NCBI GenBank assembly: GCA_964409505.1
Contig: CAYPDK010000009.1
Coordinates: 18,474-82,473 of the forward strand
Length of the DNA: 64,000 nucleotides
From: JADHZC01 sp964409505
Lineage (GTDB): Bacteria; Pseudomonadota; Alphaproteobacteria; Rickettsiales; Rickettsiaceae
Reading direction: 5' to 3'
Shown: piece after piece, positions 8,883 to 17,737 of the stretch
Position numbering within the stretch: position 1 is the stretch's first letter
How the letters are laid out: every line of letters starts with the position of its first letter
Notes under the pieces: generated by a model
The model's database searches: none
Told to the model about the DNA's origin: nothing
The model's input: only the letters and a program-made list of their open reading frames with translations
Program-made: the position numbers and the translations under genes

Positions 8883-9758
8883 TTAATCCAATCTAAAATA
8901 TTTTAAGAAACTCGATTTAGGAGATAGAATAAATGATGTATTTTCCTTAAATGCTGTTTCATAGGCAAGAATAGTTTTATAAAAAACATAAAATTCTGGA
9001 TCCTTACTATAAGCAGTATTATAAATTTTAGCAGCTTCTTGATCTCCAGCTGCTTTAATTTTTTGAGCCTCCATGTATGCATTAGATAGAAGTATAGTTA
9101 CTTCCTTATCTGCTTTAGATCTTATTTTTTGTCCTTCCTCTACCCCTTCTGCTCGTATTTGTTTTGCTTCTTTTTCTCTTTCTGTTTGCATTCTTCTGTA
9201 TATAGCAGAAGCATTCTCAGAGGGCAGGTCTGATTTTAATATCCTAACATCTATGATCTCAATACCGAAATTCTTAGATTCTGAGTCTACACTATCTTTT
9301 ATAGCATTCATAAGCTTAGCTCGTTTTTCTGAGAGGAGAGCATTTAAAGGAACCTTTCCTATTATCTTACGCATAGAAGATTCCATAATTCTATTTAAAC
9401 GTACTTCCATACCTTGTAGATTAAAAACAGTCTTAAAGAAAATTACTGGGTCAGAAATTTTAAATTTTAAAAAAGCATCAACAAGAATTCTTTTACCATC
9501 AGAAGCGGTAAGTTCTTTGGCTTCAAAGTTGATATTTAATATCCTATCATCAAACAGTACCTTATTTTGTATAAAAGGTAATTTAAACCTTAAACCAGGA
9601 GTATGAATTACCCTTACAGCCTCTCCAAACTGAAATACTACTGCTTTACTAATTTCCTGAACTATAAAAACAGACTCACTTATAATAAAAATTATAATAA
9701 AAATTATAGCAGAAATTACATATATCTTTATTGGGTTTGTAAATAAGTTTTTCATCAA
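8883..9758 (-). CDS. hflC: Protease modulator HflC
   Basis: 291 residues. One N-terminal membrane helix (about 11-32) is followed by a band-7/SPFH domain (about 33-200). The alanine- and charge-rich helix (EREKEAKQIRAEGVEEGQKIRSKADKE region) is typical of HflC. HflC pairs with HflK in a large inner-membrane cage around FtsH. It starts 17 bases after hflK, so the two form an operon. The usual alphaproteobacterial neighbour degP is not next to it. Confidence 0.93.
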   Translation of the reverse strand: MMKNLFTNPIKIYVISAIIFIIIFIISESVFIVQEISKAVVFQFGEAVRVIHTPGLRFKLPFIQNKVLFDDRILNINFEAKELTASDGKRILVDAFLKFKISDPVIFFKTVFNLQGMEVRLNRIMESSMRKIIGKVPLNALLSEKRAKLMNAIKDSVDSESKNFGIEIIDVRILKSDLPSENASAIYRRMQTEREKEAKQIRAEGVEEGQKIRSKADKEVTILLSNAYMEAQKIKAAGDQEAAKIYNTAYSKDPEFYVFYKTILAYETAFKENTSFILSPKSSFLKYFRLD

Positions 9759-9775
9759 ATTTTCTGTATTTTTAG

Positions 9776-10870
9776 TTATTTGTTATTTCGATTCTCAAGT
9801 TGCTTTAATATATCCATATGAGGTAGGAGACCTTTTGTATCCATTACATATATGTTACTCCTTTCAAGTACAGAACTTATCATTTCAAGTCCTAGTCTAT
9901 CTTTGGTAATTTGTTTAAAATTAATATATTCTGAATATATGGAATTAAATCTTGCTACTTCTCCCTTGGCTCTTAGCACTATTTGTTCTTTATATGCTTC
10001 AGATTCCTGAAAAATTTTAGAAGCTTCACCTCTTGCTTTAGGAAGTACGTCATTACTATATGATTGAGCTTGATTTATTTCTTTTTCCTTATCAGCTTTA
10101 GACGTTTGCACATCCCGATATGATTTTATTACCTCTTTTGGAGGTTCTGCCTTGAGTAATTGTACCTGTTCTAATTCAACACCTATATTATATTGATCTA
10201 ACATTGACTGAATTAGTCGCTCAATTTTTTCTGTAATTTCTTGCTTTCGGTCGGATAACACAGAAGAAATATTACTATTTCCTATAATTTCTCTTATAGC
10301 ACTTTCAGCTATAGCTTTTACTGTAGAATCGGGATCACGTACATTAAAGACATAATCTTTAAAGTTGCTAATATGCCACATTACATCAGCATTTAATTCA
10401 ATGATATTCTCATCTCCAGTAAGCATAATACTCTCACTTAAAATATCATTTCCACCACTATTTTCGTAATTACTACTTGCAACTCTTCTTGTATTACTAA
10501 AAATATTTTGTTGTGTACTAAAAGCGTTTGACCTGTAACCTATCTCTATTCTTCGTGACCTATTAATTTCTGCTACTATTTTGCTCTCTAAGGGAGCGGG
10601 TAGATGGTAATTCAAACCAGGCAGACCTAACCTATTGAATTTTCCAAATCTTGTAATTATAGCCTGAGATCCTTCTTTTATGGAGTAAAAACCAGAAGCC
10701 AGCCAAATCAAGACCAAAATAACTATCAACCCATAAATTATGGTATAATTCATGTTGTATTGATTAAGATTAAAGTTAAAAAAGTCACTGCCTTTTTTAG
10801 AAACGCTAAATATATTCTTTTCCGGAGGATCATCCCAAGGAGATCTTACAAAATTTTTAAAAAAACTCAT
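9776..10870 (-). CDS. hflK: Protease modulator HflK
   Basis: 364 residues. The N-terminus carries WDDPPE, a remnant of the proline/glycine-rich leader of HflK. A single membrane helix (about 43-65) and an SPFH domain follow. The stretch after it contains the family pattern EVIKSYRDVQTSKADKEKEINQAQSYSNDVLPKARGEA. It partners HflC in regulating FtsH. The promoter should lie in the 208 bases shared with divergent mrp. Confidence 0.93.
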   Translation of the reverse strand: MSFFKNFVRSPWDDPPEKNIFSVSKKGSDFFNFNLNQYNMNYTIIYGLIVILVLIWLASGFYSIKEGSQAIITRFGKFNRLGLPGLNYHLPAPLESKIVAEINRSRRIEIGYRSNAFSTQQNIFSNTRRVASSNYENSGGNDILSESIMLTGDENIIELNADVMWHISNFKDYVFNVRDPDSTVKAIAESAIREIIGNSNISSVLSDRKQEITEKIERLIQSMLDQYNIGVELEQVQLLKAEPPKEVIKSYRDVQTSKADKEKEINQAQSYSNDVLPKARGEASKIFQESEAYKEQIVLRAKGEVARFNSIYSEYINFKQITKDRLGLEMISSVLERSNIYVMDTKGLLPHMDILKQLENRNNK

Positions 10871-11078
10871 AAACTCATAAATTAATTTTAAATAACTAAA
10901 TTTTAAAATTTGTCAAATATTAACAAAGCACCTATCAATCGAAACACCTACATATATAAACTATTACAACTTGTTAATACAGGACACAAAAGCCTAAATA
11001 ATGATTTAAGACTGATTATTTGATATTTTATCTTGTTCTAAGTATCATTGATATCTGAATTTCTGTATAATTGCAAGT

Positions 11079-12110
11079 ATGAAAAATTTACTTGAAGAAC
11101 AAATGCGCAAAACTATTGAAAATAGTGATCTAAATAAGTTATATGGCTTGAATCAAAATTCACTTAGCATTAAGATCAATTCGAGATTTATATACCTTAT
11201 TTTCAAGGTAGAGAAGCATTTTTATGATAAAATTGATGTGATTAAGAAATATCTTTTTCAAGTGTTGTTAAAAAATCACTCTGAAAGAATAATAAAAATT
11301 ATATTCACTAATGATACAAGTAATAGCCTCTCTGAAAATGGACCTATAAATCAGACAGTAAACCAAAAAAATAAATTATATAAATTAGCAAAAAAAACTA
11401 TTCTAATTTCTTCTTGCAAAGGTGGCGTAGGTAAATCTACTATGAGTGCTTTAATAGGACAAAAATTATCAAAAAAATTTGGTAAAAGCGTAGCAATCTT
11501 GGATGCAGATATTTATGGTCCCTCTATTCCAAGCATTTTTAATATGAAAGAGACACCTAAAATAGATATAAATACAAAAAAAATGATACCTCCATATTCA
11601 AAAGGAGTATATTTAAATTCTATAGGTTTTTTAATCGAAGATAGTTCTGTAGCATTAAGGGCTCCTATTGTCAATAAAGCTCTACACCAGCTCTTGCTTG
11701 GGTCCTTATGGAAAGAAAACTTGGATTATATGATAATTGATACTCCTCCTGGAACGGGTGACATACATCTTAGTTTATTACAAAATTATGAAATAGATTT
11801 TGCTATACTTATTACTACACCTCAGAAAATTTCAGAGATAAACGTTTCTAGAACTATAGATTTATATCGAAAATTTAATTTGGAGATACGGGGTGTAATA
11901 GAAAATATGAGCTACTTTTTAGATAATACAAAGAAAGAAGTGAAGATCTTTTCTGGAAATAGCGCAGATCAAATATCATCTAAGTATAATATACCTATCA
12001 TCGACAAGGTACCTCTTACACTTGGACTATCTGAGACATGTGACCTTGGAGACAATTTGGATAAATTTTTTAATCTGATCTCTTTTAATTGTCAGAACAA
12101 AATACTGTAA
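11079..12110 (+). CDS. mrp: Mrp/NBP35-family iron-sulfur carrier ATPase (lacks CxxC)
   Basis: 343 residues. The first 80 resemble a worn MIP18/DUF59 domain. The P-loop NTPase domain has the deviant Walker A CKGGVGKST (113-121), the LDADIYGPSIP stretch and the IDTPPGTGD motif. Family members deliver 4Fe-4S clusters to apoproteins, usually with a CxxC after GVIENMSYF that binds the cluster. Here that position reads ENMSYFLDNTKKE with no cysteine pair. This may be a bona fide variant or loss of cluster binding. The gene is divergent from hflK. Confidence 0.85.
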   Translation: MKNLLEEQMRKTIENSDLNKLYGLNQNSLSIKINSRFIYLIFKVEKHFYDKIDVIKKYLFQVLLKNHSERIIKIIFTNDTSNSLSENGPINQTVNQKNKLYKLAKKTILISSCKGGVGKSTMSALIGQKLSKKFGKSVAILDADIYGPSIPSIFNMKETPKIDINTKKMIPPYSKGVYLNSIGFLIEDSSVALRAPIVNKALHQLLLGSLWKENLDYMIIDTPPGTGDIHLSLLQNYEIDFAILITTPQKISEINVSRTIDLYRKFNLEIRGVIENMSYFLDNTKKEVKIFSGNSADQISSKYNIPIIDKVPLTLGLSETCDLGDNLDKFFNLISFNCQNKIL

Positions 12111-12114
12111 ACTT

Positions 12115-12142
12115 TGCCTTCAAAGACTTTCAAGGCATTTTT
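12115..12142 (+). terminator. Intrinsic terminator of mrp
   Basis: Five bases after the mrp stop, GCCTT...AAGGC arms (12116-12120 and 12132-12136) enclose a second paired block AAAG/CTTT, making a near-perfect hairpin. It is followed directly by ATTTTTAT. This is a standard Rho-independent terminator for plus-strand transcription. Confidence 0.7.
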
Positions 12143-12167
12143 ATATATAAATCTTATATATAAATCT
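12142..12167. repeat. 13-base tandem duplication
   Basis: The unit TATATATAAATCT occurs twice in direct succession (12142-12154 and 12155-12167), immediately after the mrp terminator. It is probably a slippage product in AT-rich DNA. Confidence 0.6.
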
Positions 12168-12292
12168 TTTTATTTAGAAAATAAAAATTATTAAAGCATA
12201 TAGAGACGCTTGATAAAAACTTAAAGAGTCCAAGTAAAACTATCGGTAAAATACTAGTGCCGTAAGTAATACAAGGAATCAGATACGATATA

Positions 12293-12360
12293 TTAAAAAA
12301 CGGCAAGGTCTTCTCTTTATTAATTGTTACTATGTAATTTTTTACTGAGAAGGTTTTGCC
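12293..12360 (-). terminator. Intrinsic terminator of the phasin gene
   Basis: Read on the minus strand, arms at 12347-12360 and 12302-12315 pair over 14 bases, including three G-U pairs, around a 31-base loop. GTTTTTTAAT follows. It starts 61 bases past the phasin stop codon. The long loop is unusual but the T-run and orientation fit. Confidence 0.65.
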
Positions 12361-12421
12361 TGCTAAGTACTAAAGCATTCTTGCAAAATAAAGACTTAAG
12401 AGCCTATTATCTTCTAATACT

Positions 12422-12874
12422 TCATTTTGTCTCTTGTTTCGCCATAGGAGAAAATAAAGATTCCACACCTTCCACATAAGTATTTTTAAAACTATCTAAT
12501 AGATTCAGAGCTGTTGTTGAATAAACACCTAAAATAGTACTTATACAATCAAGATTAGACTCTACATTAGACTTAATATAATCCTTTTGCGATTCAAATA
12601 ATTTTTGTGAATCACCAGATAGAACTGCTTCCTTATTTCTATTAAATGTTTCGTTAGAATTTTTTTGAAACGAGTCAACACAATTTTTCATACTTGACTG
12701 TACTTTTTCAGTAGATGTTTTACTTATCTTGGTAAAATTGTCTATATTAGATTTTGTCATCTCCGTGACCTTATTATAATCAATGTTATTCAAATTATTA
12801 ATATCAAAAGCTCCTTGTAAATTAGGGTTCGTAGAAGTAAAAGATTTAAAGAAATCAAACATTATATTTTGCAT
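12422..12874 (-). CDS. Phasin family protein
   Basis: 150 residues, no signal peptide, largely amphipathic alpha-helix. The spacing of hydrophobic and polar residues is that of Pfam phasins: YNKVTEMTKSNIDNF, a central run rich in S/K/N/E, then a LFESQKDYIKSNVES segment. Phasins coat polyhydroxyalkanoate granules and control their size. A PhaB-like reductase is encoded 11 kb away, which supports the assignment, but no PHA synthase is in the window. ATG at 12874 or 12862 could be the start. A terminator follows the gene and an 11-base inverted repeat precedes it. Confidence 0.72.
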   Translation of the reverse strand: MQNIMFDFFKSFTSTNPNLQGAFDINNLNNIDYNKVTEMTKSNIDNFTKISKTSTEKVQSSMKNCVDSFQKNSNETFNRNKEAVLSGDSQKLFESQKDYIKSNVESNLDCISTILGVYSTTALNLLDSFKNTYVEGVESLFSPMAKQETK

Positions 12875-12926
12875 TTTTTTTACGATTAAATTAGTGAAAA
12901 ATATTGAATACTATGTGTAAATTCTA

Positions 12927-12956
12927 AAATGTATTTAGAGAAAACTAAATACATTT
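12927..12956. repeat. Perfect 11-base inverted repeat upstream of the phasin gene
   Basis: The arms AAATGTATTTA (12927-12937) and TAAATACATTT (12946-12956) are separated by 8 bases, 53-82 bases before the phasin start. It could be an operator (a PhaR-type regulator would be the obvious guess) or a cruciform/terminator remnant. It has no long T-run on either strand. Confidence 0.5.
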
Positions 12957-13160
12957 AATATAAAAATTTACAAAAAATATTTCTTAGTGGAGTTTATAAC
13001 ATAACGGTAATTATGTTCATAAAAATTTTGGCTTTCAATAAAAACATTTGTAAAAATAAAACCTTCTAAATGGGTATTATTTTAAGTATTATTTTAAATC
13101 AAAAAGTTTTATAATGCTTTAATCGATTTAAAACTTGGTCTATAACTCATATTTTAACTA

Positions 13161-14039
13161 ATGATTAAAATAAGAAAAACATATTTAGAACGTACAACCT
13201 TTAAAATGAGCATTTTTTGGTTTCTTTTAAGCTTATTTGTGAGTGCTTGTAATGACTTAATCGCTAAGATTTTGGTTACAACTATCGGAAGTTTTGAAAT
13301 TACGTTTTTTAGGTTCTTTTTTAGTATATTATTCTTGATTCCTTTCATTATAAGGGATGGAATTAGTACTTTAAAAAGTAATAATATAATTGTGCATCTA
13401 ATAAGAGGAATATTACTTTTTTTGGCTATAGTTAGTTGGAATTGGTCTTTGAAAATATTAAACCTCACAACGGCTACTGTTGTAAGTTTTACTATACCTA
13501 TATTTACTCTTATTTTTAGTTTTGTCTTTTTAAAAGAAAAAATACACTTGGTCAGATGGGTGTTGACTATAGTGGTATTTATAGGGCTTGTGATTTTATT
13601 AAATCCTTATTTTCTTAGGTTTGAATTTCTTGTTATAGTTGCCTTTGGGTCTGTAATATTTTTCTCCATTCTTGACATTATAAATAAAAAACTCATTAAT
13701 GTAGAAACTAATCTAAATATGATGTTTTTCTCATCTTTATTTGTTACAATAATTTCATTTTTTTTTGCACTAAAATTTTGGACTGCACCTGGTTTAAAGG
13801 ATATTATTTTGTTTATTATTCTAGGAATAAATGCGAATCTAATTTTATTTTTCCTTTTAAAGGCATTTTCACTTAGTGATCTTAATGTTTTGGCTCCATA
13901 TAGGTATTTTGAGTTTGTGTTTTCTGCTATATTATCTTCTGGTATATTTCATGAGGTGTTGGACATTTATTTAATCATTGGCACATGTATAATTGTGCCA
14001 GCAGTCTATTTGATTTATAGACTTGGAAAAAAAATTTAG
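13161..14039 (+). CDS. EamA-family (drug/metabolite superfamily) transporter
   Basis: 292 residues, highly hydrophobic, about ten membrane helices arranged as two EamA repeats (about residues 15-140 and 155-285). ACNDLIAK near the start of helix 1 and FLKEKIHLVRW at the end of the first repeat are typical. The superfamily moves small metabolites. In Rickettsia a related permease imports S-adenosylmethionine, so a host-metabolite uptake role is possible but unproven. ATG at 13206 (MSIFWF) is an alternative start. The stop touches the GTG of the next frame. Confidence 0.75.
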   Translation: MIKIRKTYLERTTFKMSIFWFLLSLFVSACNDLIAKILVTTIGSFEITFFRFFFSILFLIPFIIRDGISTLKSNNIIVHLIRGILLFLAIVSWNWSLKILNLTTATVVSFTIPIFTLIFSFVFLKEKIHLVRWVLTIVVFIGLVILLNPYFLRFEFLVIVAFGSVIFFSILDIINKKLINVETNLNMMFFSSLFVTIISFFFALKFWTAPGLKDIILFIILGINANLILFFLLKAFSLSDLNVLAPYRYFEFVFSAILSSGIFHEVLDIYLIIGTCIIVPAVYLIYRLGKKI

Positions 14040-14068
14040 TGAATATATTAAACAATAGTGGATTTAGT

Positions 14069-14665
14069 ATGAAATTGAAAAAATGGTGCCTTAATTTATT
14101 ATTTATTATCGTTCTGAATAAAACAGAATTATCTTTTTGTAAAGAGACTGAAAATTTAGAGCTTTATTTATATATTCAAAGACTTTTAGATCAGGGATAC
14201 AACTTATTACAGAACAAAAGTCTTTCTGAGCAAGAAAAATTTGCATGTATTGAAAGTATTGTAATAGAAAATTTTGATATTGATTGGATGTTTAGTTATA
14301 TTGTAAGAGATATTAACAAAAATGATATTTTTAATAAAAACTTTACAAAATTAAGAGAAGCCTATGCATATTTCTTATCTTCTGTATATTATAAGTACAC
14401 GCTTATGTACAAAGGAGAAAAGGTTCACGTGCAAAACGTACATTTTATCAAAAAGGATTTTTTTGTTGTTAAAACTGAGCTAGAAAAAACTATAGATTTT
14501 GCTCTAAGTATGGATTATATTCTGCATTTTAAGAATGAGAACTATAAAATTATTGACATAATTACAGAAGGCATAAGTTTAATTAGTTCTCACAAAGATA
14601 TGTTCTCTTTTTACATATCAGAGCTTGGAGTAGAGGAACTAATAAGACGTCTCTTACAATCGTAA
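14069..14665 (+). CDS. mlaC: MlaC/Ttg2D-like phospholipid-binding periplasmic protein
   Basis: About 198 residues from ATG 14069. An in-frame GTG at 14039 would add 10 residues ahead of the signal peptide and is less likely. A cleavable signal (MKLKKW...SFC) is followed by helical sequence. The C-terminal EGISLISSHKDMFSFYISELGVEELIRRL closely fits the MlaC family ending. MlaC shuttles phospholipid between outer and inner membrane with the MlaFEDB importer. No mlaE, mlaF or mlaD gene is in the window. It directly follows the EamA transporter. Confidence 0.75.
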   Translation: MKLKKWCLNLLFIIVLNKTELSFCKETENLELYLYIQRLLDQGYNLLQNKSLSEQEKFACIESIVIENFDIDWMFSYIVRDINKNDIFNKNFTKLREAYAYFLSSVYYKYTLMYKGEKVHVQNVHFIKKDFFVVKTELEKTIDFALSMDYILHFKNENYKIIDIITEGISLISSHKDMFSFYISELGVEELIRRLLQS

Positions 14666-14805
14666 CAAACACTGTAAAAAAATACGTAAAACAATAAAAA
14701 GAGCTGTTTAGTTGCATATTAATAAGATGTCCATTTAGGTATTTAAACTTCTCTGTATCTAGTTTGCTCAGGACTCTTTTTATAAATTTTCTTAGCCTAA
14801 TATAT

Positions 14806-15216
14806 TTTGTACTATGATCTATAAGCCGGATTCTGTTCAACTCCAAGAGGAGTCATTGCAGTTATTTATCTGGGATAATTATTACTAATTACCTCAAGCG
14901 ACCCACCCGCATCACTAATAATAGACAACTAGAAAAATTTCTACTTCTATATAGAGTAAAATAGAGTAAAATTTTTAGACGCTCTTTGGTCTTGCTCTTA
15001 GTGGGGTTTACAAATACAGTTTATGTCACCACAAACCAGGTGCGCTCTTACCGCACCATTTCACCCTTACCTAAAAATTAGGCGGTATATTTTCTGTTGC
15101 ACTTGCCTTAGGCTTGACACCCACTGGACGTTATCCAGCACTACGTCTATTTAGAGTCCGGACTTTCCTCAGGAAATTTTTCCTAAAATTACCTGCAACT
15201 GCACAATCATAGTACC
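14806..15216 (-). ncRNA. rnpB: RNase P RNA (class A)
   Basis: Read on the minus strand, the conserved core GAGGAAAGTCCGGACTC lies near the 5' end and ACAGAATCCGGCTTAT near the 3' end. The terminal P1 helix is a perfect 10-pair match: GTACTATGAT (plus-strand 15206-15215) with ATCATAGTAC (14809-14818). The length of about 410 is normal for alphaproteobacteria. It is the catalytic RNA that cleaves tRNA 5' leaders. Exact ends are taken from P1 and may be off by a few bases. Confidence 0.96.
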
Positions 15217-15221
15217 CGGCT

Positions 15222-15249
15222 AGTCTAGCACAAAATTTTTAAACTCAAA
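15222..15249 (-). promoter_or_regulatory. Probable rnpB promoter
   Basis: On the minus strand an extended -10 (TGCTAGACT; hexamer at 15222-15227) lies 6 bases before the first base of helix P1. A weak -35 (TTTTGA at 15244-15249, 16-base spacing, or TTGAGT at 15242-15247) is upstream. The spacing to the mature 5' end fits transcription starting at the P1 G. Confidence 0.6.
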
Positions 15250-15302
15250 AGAACAATTTGGATAAAAATCCTATCACTGCAAATATCTATCTCATTTTAG
15301 AA

Positions 15303-15962
15303 TCAGTTCGAATTTAAATTTTTTAAAAAATTAATAATATATTCTACTCCTCTTGTATCTATAGAGTGAGCCAAATTTTTTAAAATATATTTAGAAAATT
15401 TGATATTATTTTGAGTAAGAACGTCTGATATATGCTCTAGTGAGTTCACTGGTAGTATCTCATCCTCTTCTCCATGAATTAAACAAAATGGAGTATTTTT
15501 ATTCAAAATAACATCTGGTACAAATATTTTTGAGGAAAGGCTAATCATAGCCTTAAACGGAGTTTCATTATTTTGAATAAGGGTAAGATAGTTTCCTACT
15601 ATTCCTCCTTGTGAAAATCCTATGATAACGGTTTCCTTGTTAGTAAGAGATAATTCTCGTTGCTTTATATTTATTAGTTGATAAATTATGTTAATATTGG
15701 CTTCAAGTAGTTGTTTCATTTTTTTTTCAGATCTATCAAGACAACTGTACCACTGTCTTCCAAAAGCAGCCATATCATAAGCCTCAATCCCGTTAGGAGC
15801 TATATAATATGTATTTGGAAAATGAGTCTGAAAAAAAGGTACAAGGGTTATGAGATCGTTCCCATCAGATCCTAAACCGTGTAAAAAGACTACTAGCTCT
15901 TCTACTTTACTCGAAAGAGAATTTTTTTGTGGATAATAAGAAAAATTTTTTTTTGTATGCAT
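15303..15962 (-). CDS. Alpha/beta-hydrolase, phospholipase/carboxylesterase family
   Basis: 219 residues. The oxyanion region is FLHGLGSDGND (about 26-36) and the nucleophile elbow is GFSQGG with Ser117. An acidic residue occurs in HGEEDEILP, and a late His in LKNLAHSIDTRGVEYI completes the triad. This is the small carboxylesterase group (YpfH or lysophospholipase-like). The substrate cannot be told from sequence. It begins 5 bases after motB, so it is the last gene of a tadA-motA-motB-esterase run. Confidence 0.85.
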   Translation of the reverse strand: MHTKKNFSYYPQKNSLSSKVEELVVFLHGLGSDGNDLITLVPFFQTHFPNTYYIAPNGIEAYDMAAFGRQWYSCLDRSEKKMKQLLEANINIIYQLINIKQRELSLTNKETVIIGFSQGGIVGNYLTLIQNNETPFKAMISLSSKIFVPDVILNKNTPFCLIHGEEDEILPVNSLEHISDVLTQNNIKFSKYILKNLAHSIDTRGVEYIINFLKNLNSN

Positions 15963-15967
15963 AAATA

Positions 15968-16813
15968 TTATTTAGAAAGTAAAAAATTAGAAGGTATAGT
16001 TTTATATTTAGATCTTAAAAATTTTTGATTTAAAACTATTAAAGAAATTCTTATATTTTTTTCACTATATGGGTCCTCTTTCATTAATGGATCTGTATCT
16101 GCATTTCCAGAAATTTGTAGAATTTTTTCTGACATTTGAGAAGAAGTTTCCGCAAAATATTTTCTCACTTCATTTGCTCTGCTGGAAGATAATTTCCATA
16201 CATCAATATGAGGATTCACATCATTTTTTTTTAACTTTCTAGTATGTCCCTCTATACTCAAAAAATTATTTTTCTTAGATAAGATATCTGATAAATTGAA
16301 TAAAATTTTCTCCATGTAAGGAAACATTTTATCTGAATTAGGTTTAAACATAGGTCTATTATTAGAATCTGTAATTTGTATCCTTAATCCTTGAGAAGTT
16401 ATATCTAAAAAAATACTATCTTGATTTGCTTTTATATATTCATTTTTTAGTAGATCTTGAATAATATTCTTAAAGTTTTCTTTATCTAAATTAGTAAGAC
16501 TCTGATCTTTTAAGAGATTATCATATTCATTTAATTGAAAAATTTTCTTTTTTTCACTATTTAGTAAATTTTTAGATTCATTAATACCTATATTACTAGA
16601 ATTCTCACTTTTTTTATTTTTCGAAAAATATTCAGATAATCCTTGAAGAGTTTCCTCACTTGAAATACTAATCAACCACATAAGCAAGAAGAAAGCCATC
16701 ATAGCTGTAACAAAATCAGCATAGGCAATTTTCCAATTACCGTGAGATCCTCCTCCTCCCTCGTGAGTGTAGTATTTTTTGACTTTTCTTATTTGAGGTT
16801 TTGTTTTAGGCAT
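15968..16813 (-). CDS. motB: Flagellar motor stator protein MotB
   Basis: 281 residues. A glycine-rich N-terminus leads into the single membrane helix with Asp33 in YADFVTAMMAFFLLMWL, the proton-carrying residue of the stator channel. A linker and an OmpA-like peptidoglycan-binding domain (about 165-265, with IEGHTR and SSRANEVRKYF) follow. MotB anchors the stator to the wall. It is 40 bases downstream of motA. Confidence 0.95.
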   Translation of the reverse strand: MPKTKPQIRKVKKYYTHEGGGGSHGNWKIAYADFVTAMMAFFLLMWLISISSEETLQGLSEYFSKNKKSENSSNIGINESKNLLNSEKKKIFQLNEYDNLLKDQSLTNLDKENFKNIIQDLLKNEYIKANQDSIFLDITSQGLRIQITDSNNRPMFKPNSDKMFPYMEKILFNLSDILSKKNNFLSIEGHTRKLKKNDVNPHIDVWKLSSSRANEVRKYFAETSSQMSEKILQISGNADTDPLMKEDPYSEKNIRISLIVLNQKFLRSKYKTIPSNFLLSK

Positions 16814-16853
16814 TTTGCAATCAATTAGTACAATATTGAATTAAGTAAACACA

Positions 16854-17705
16854 TTACTGTGGATTCGTAAGATATTCTTCAAGCTCAGAAAAAGAAGGAC
16901 GGAATTTATAAGCTATAGATTTTCTTATAATTTCTACTACTATTATAGGTGGATATCCATCAAAATATGTTAAAATACCTATTTTAGTAGTATTTATAAT
17001 CATTATTTCATATTTTGAATATTTTGCTAAGAATTCAGATATAGGTCCAAATAATCCGTAAGAAAAAAATATTCCGGCAAAAGTACCTACCAATGCAGCA
17101 GCTATCAAGCCTCCTAGGACTTCCGGAGGCTCTGCTACGCTTTTCATAGTAATAATAACTCCAAGAACAGCCGCAATTATTCCAAGAGCAGGAAGAGCAT
17201 CAGATAAAGATGAAAAAACTTTGTTAGGAATTCCTACCTCTTCTTTAAATCTTTCTAGCTCATAATCTAATATTTCTTCAAAATTATATTTATTTTCTAC
17301 CCCCATAATCATAAGCCTGAAATTATCTATAATAAAATTTTTTGCTTTTTCATCCTTTATAAAGCTTAATTCTTGAAATAATACACTAGATTCCGGATCT
17401 TCTATATGTTTTTCTACAGATAATAGCCCATCTTTTTTTATTAAATTTAATACATCAAAGAAAAATTTTAAGAATTTTAGAATATCTGTTTTTGTGTAAG
17501 GAGAACCTCGTACCAAAAATTTTAATGATTTCAGAGAAATTACAATATATCTTAGAGGATTTGATACAAAAACTCCTGCAACTCCAGCCCCTAGTATTAT
17601 AACAAATTCACTTGGTTGCCATAATAATATTAAATCTCCATTAGCAGATACATAACCCGCTACAATAGATACGAGAAGTATTACAAGACCTATAATAAAC
17701 GTCAT
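16854..17705 (-). CDS. motA: Flagellar motor stator protein MotA
   Basis: 283 residues. Four membrane segments: two near the N-terminus (about 3-22 and 30-50) and two around residues 165-220. The long cytoplasmic loop lies between. The conserved proline/glycine channel motifs ALGIIAAVLGVI and GGLIAAALVGTFAGIF are intact. MotA and MotB form the ion-driven torque generator. The gene is intact, so loss of motility is not evident here. Confidence 0.95.
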   Translation of the reverse strand: MTFIIGLVILLVSIVAGYVSANGDLILLWQPSEFVIILGAGVAGVFVSNPLRYIVISLKSLKFLVRGSPYTKTDILKFLKFFFDVLNLIKKDGLLSVEKHIEDPESSVLFQELSFIKDEKAKNFIIDNFRLMIMGVENKYNFEEILDYELERFKEEVGIPNKVFSSLSDALPALGIIAAVLGVIITMKSVAEPPEVLGGLIAAALVGTFAGIFFSYGLFGPISEFLAKYSKYEIMIINTTKIGILTYFDGYPPIIVVEIIRKSIAYKFRPSFSELEEYLTNPQ

Positions 17706-17737
17706 ATATTTTAAATAACTTTACAAGTGACAGAGAA

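Larger units (their letters stand above)
12111..12421. other. 311-base region between convergent mrp and phasin genes
   Basis: It holds the mrp terminator, a 13-base tandem duplication and the phasin terminator. I see no coding frame or RNA gene in the remainder (about 12170-12290). Confidence 0.6.

Noticed and set aside
9073..9606. 177-codon plus-strand frame opposite hflC
   Set aside because: It is entirely antisense to the well-conserved hflC and has serine/leucine-rich shadow composition.
11066..11071. TATAAT just before mrp suggesting a leaderless transcript
   Set aside because: No acceptable -35 at 16-18 bases; TATAAT is common by chance at this base composition.
14583..14846. Minus-strand frame of 87 codons
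   Set aside because: It overlaps the 3' end of the MlaC-like gene and the RNase P RNA, both far better supported, and has no family resemblance.
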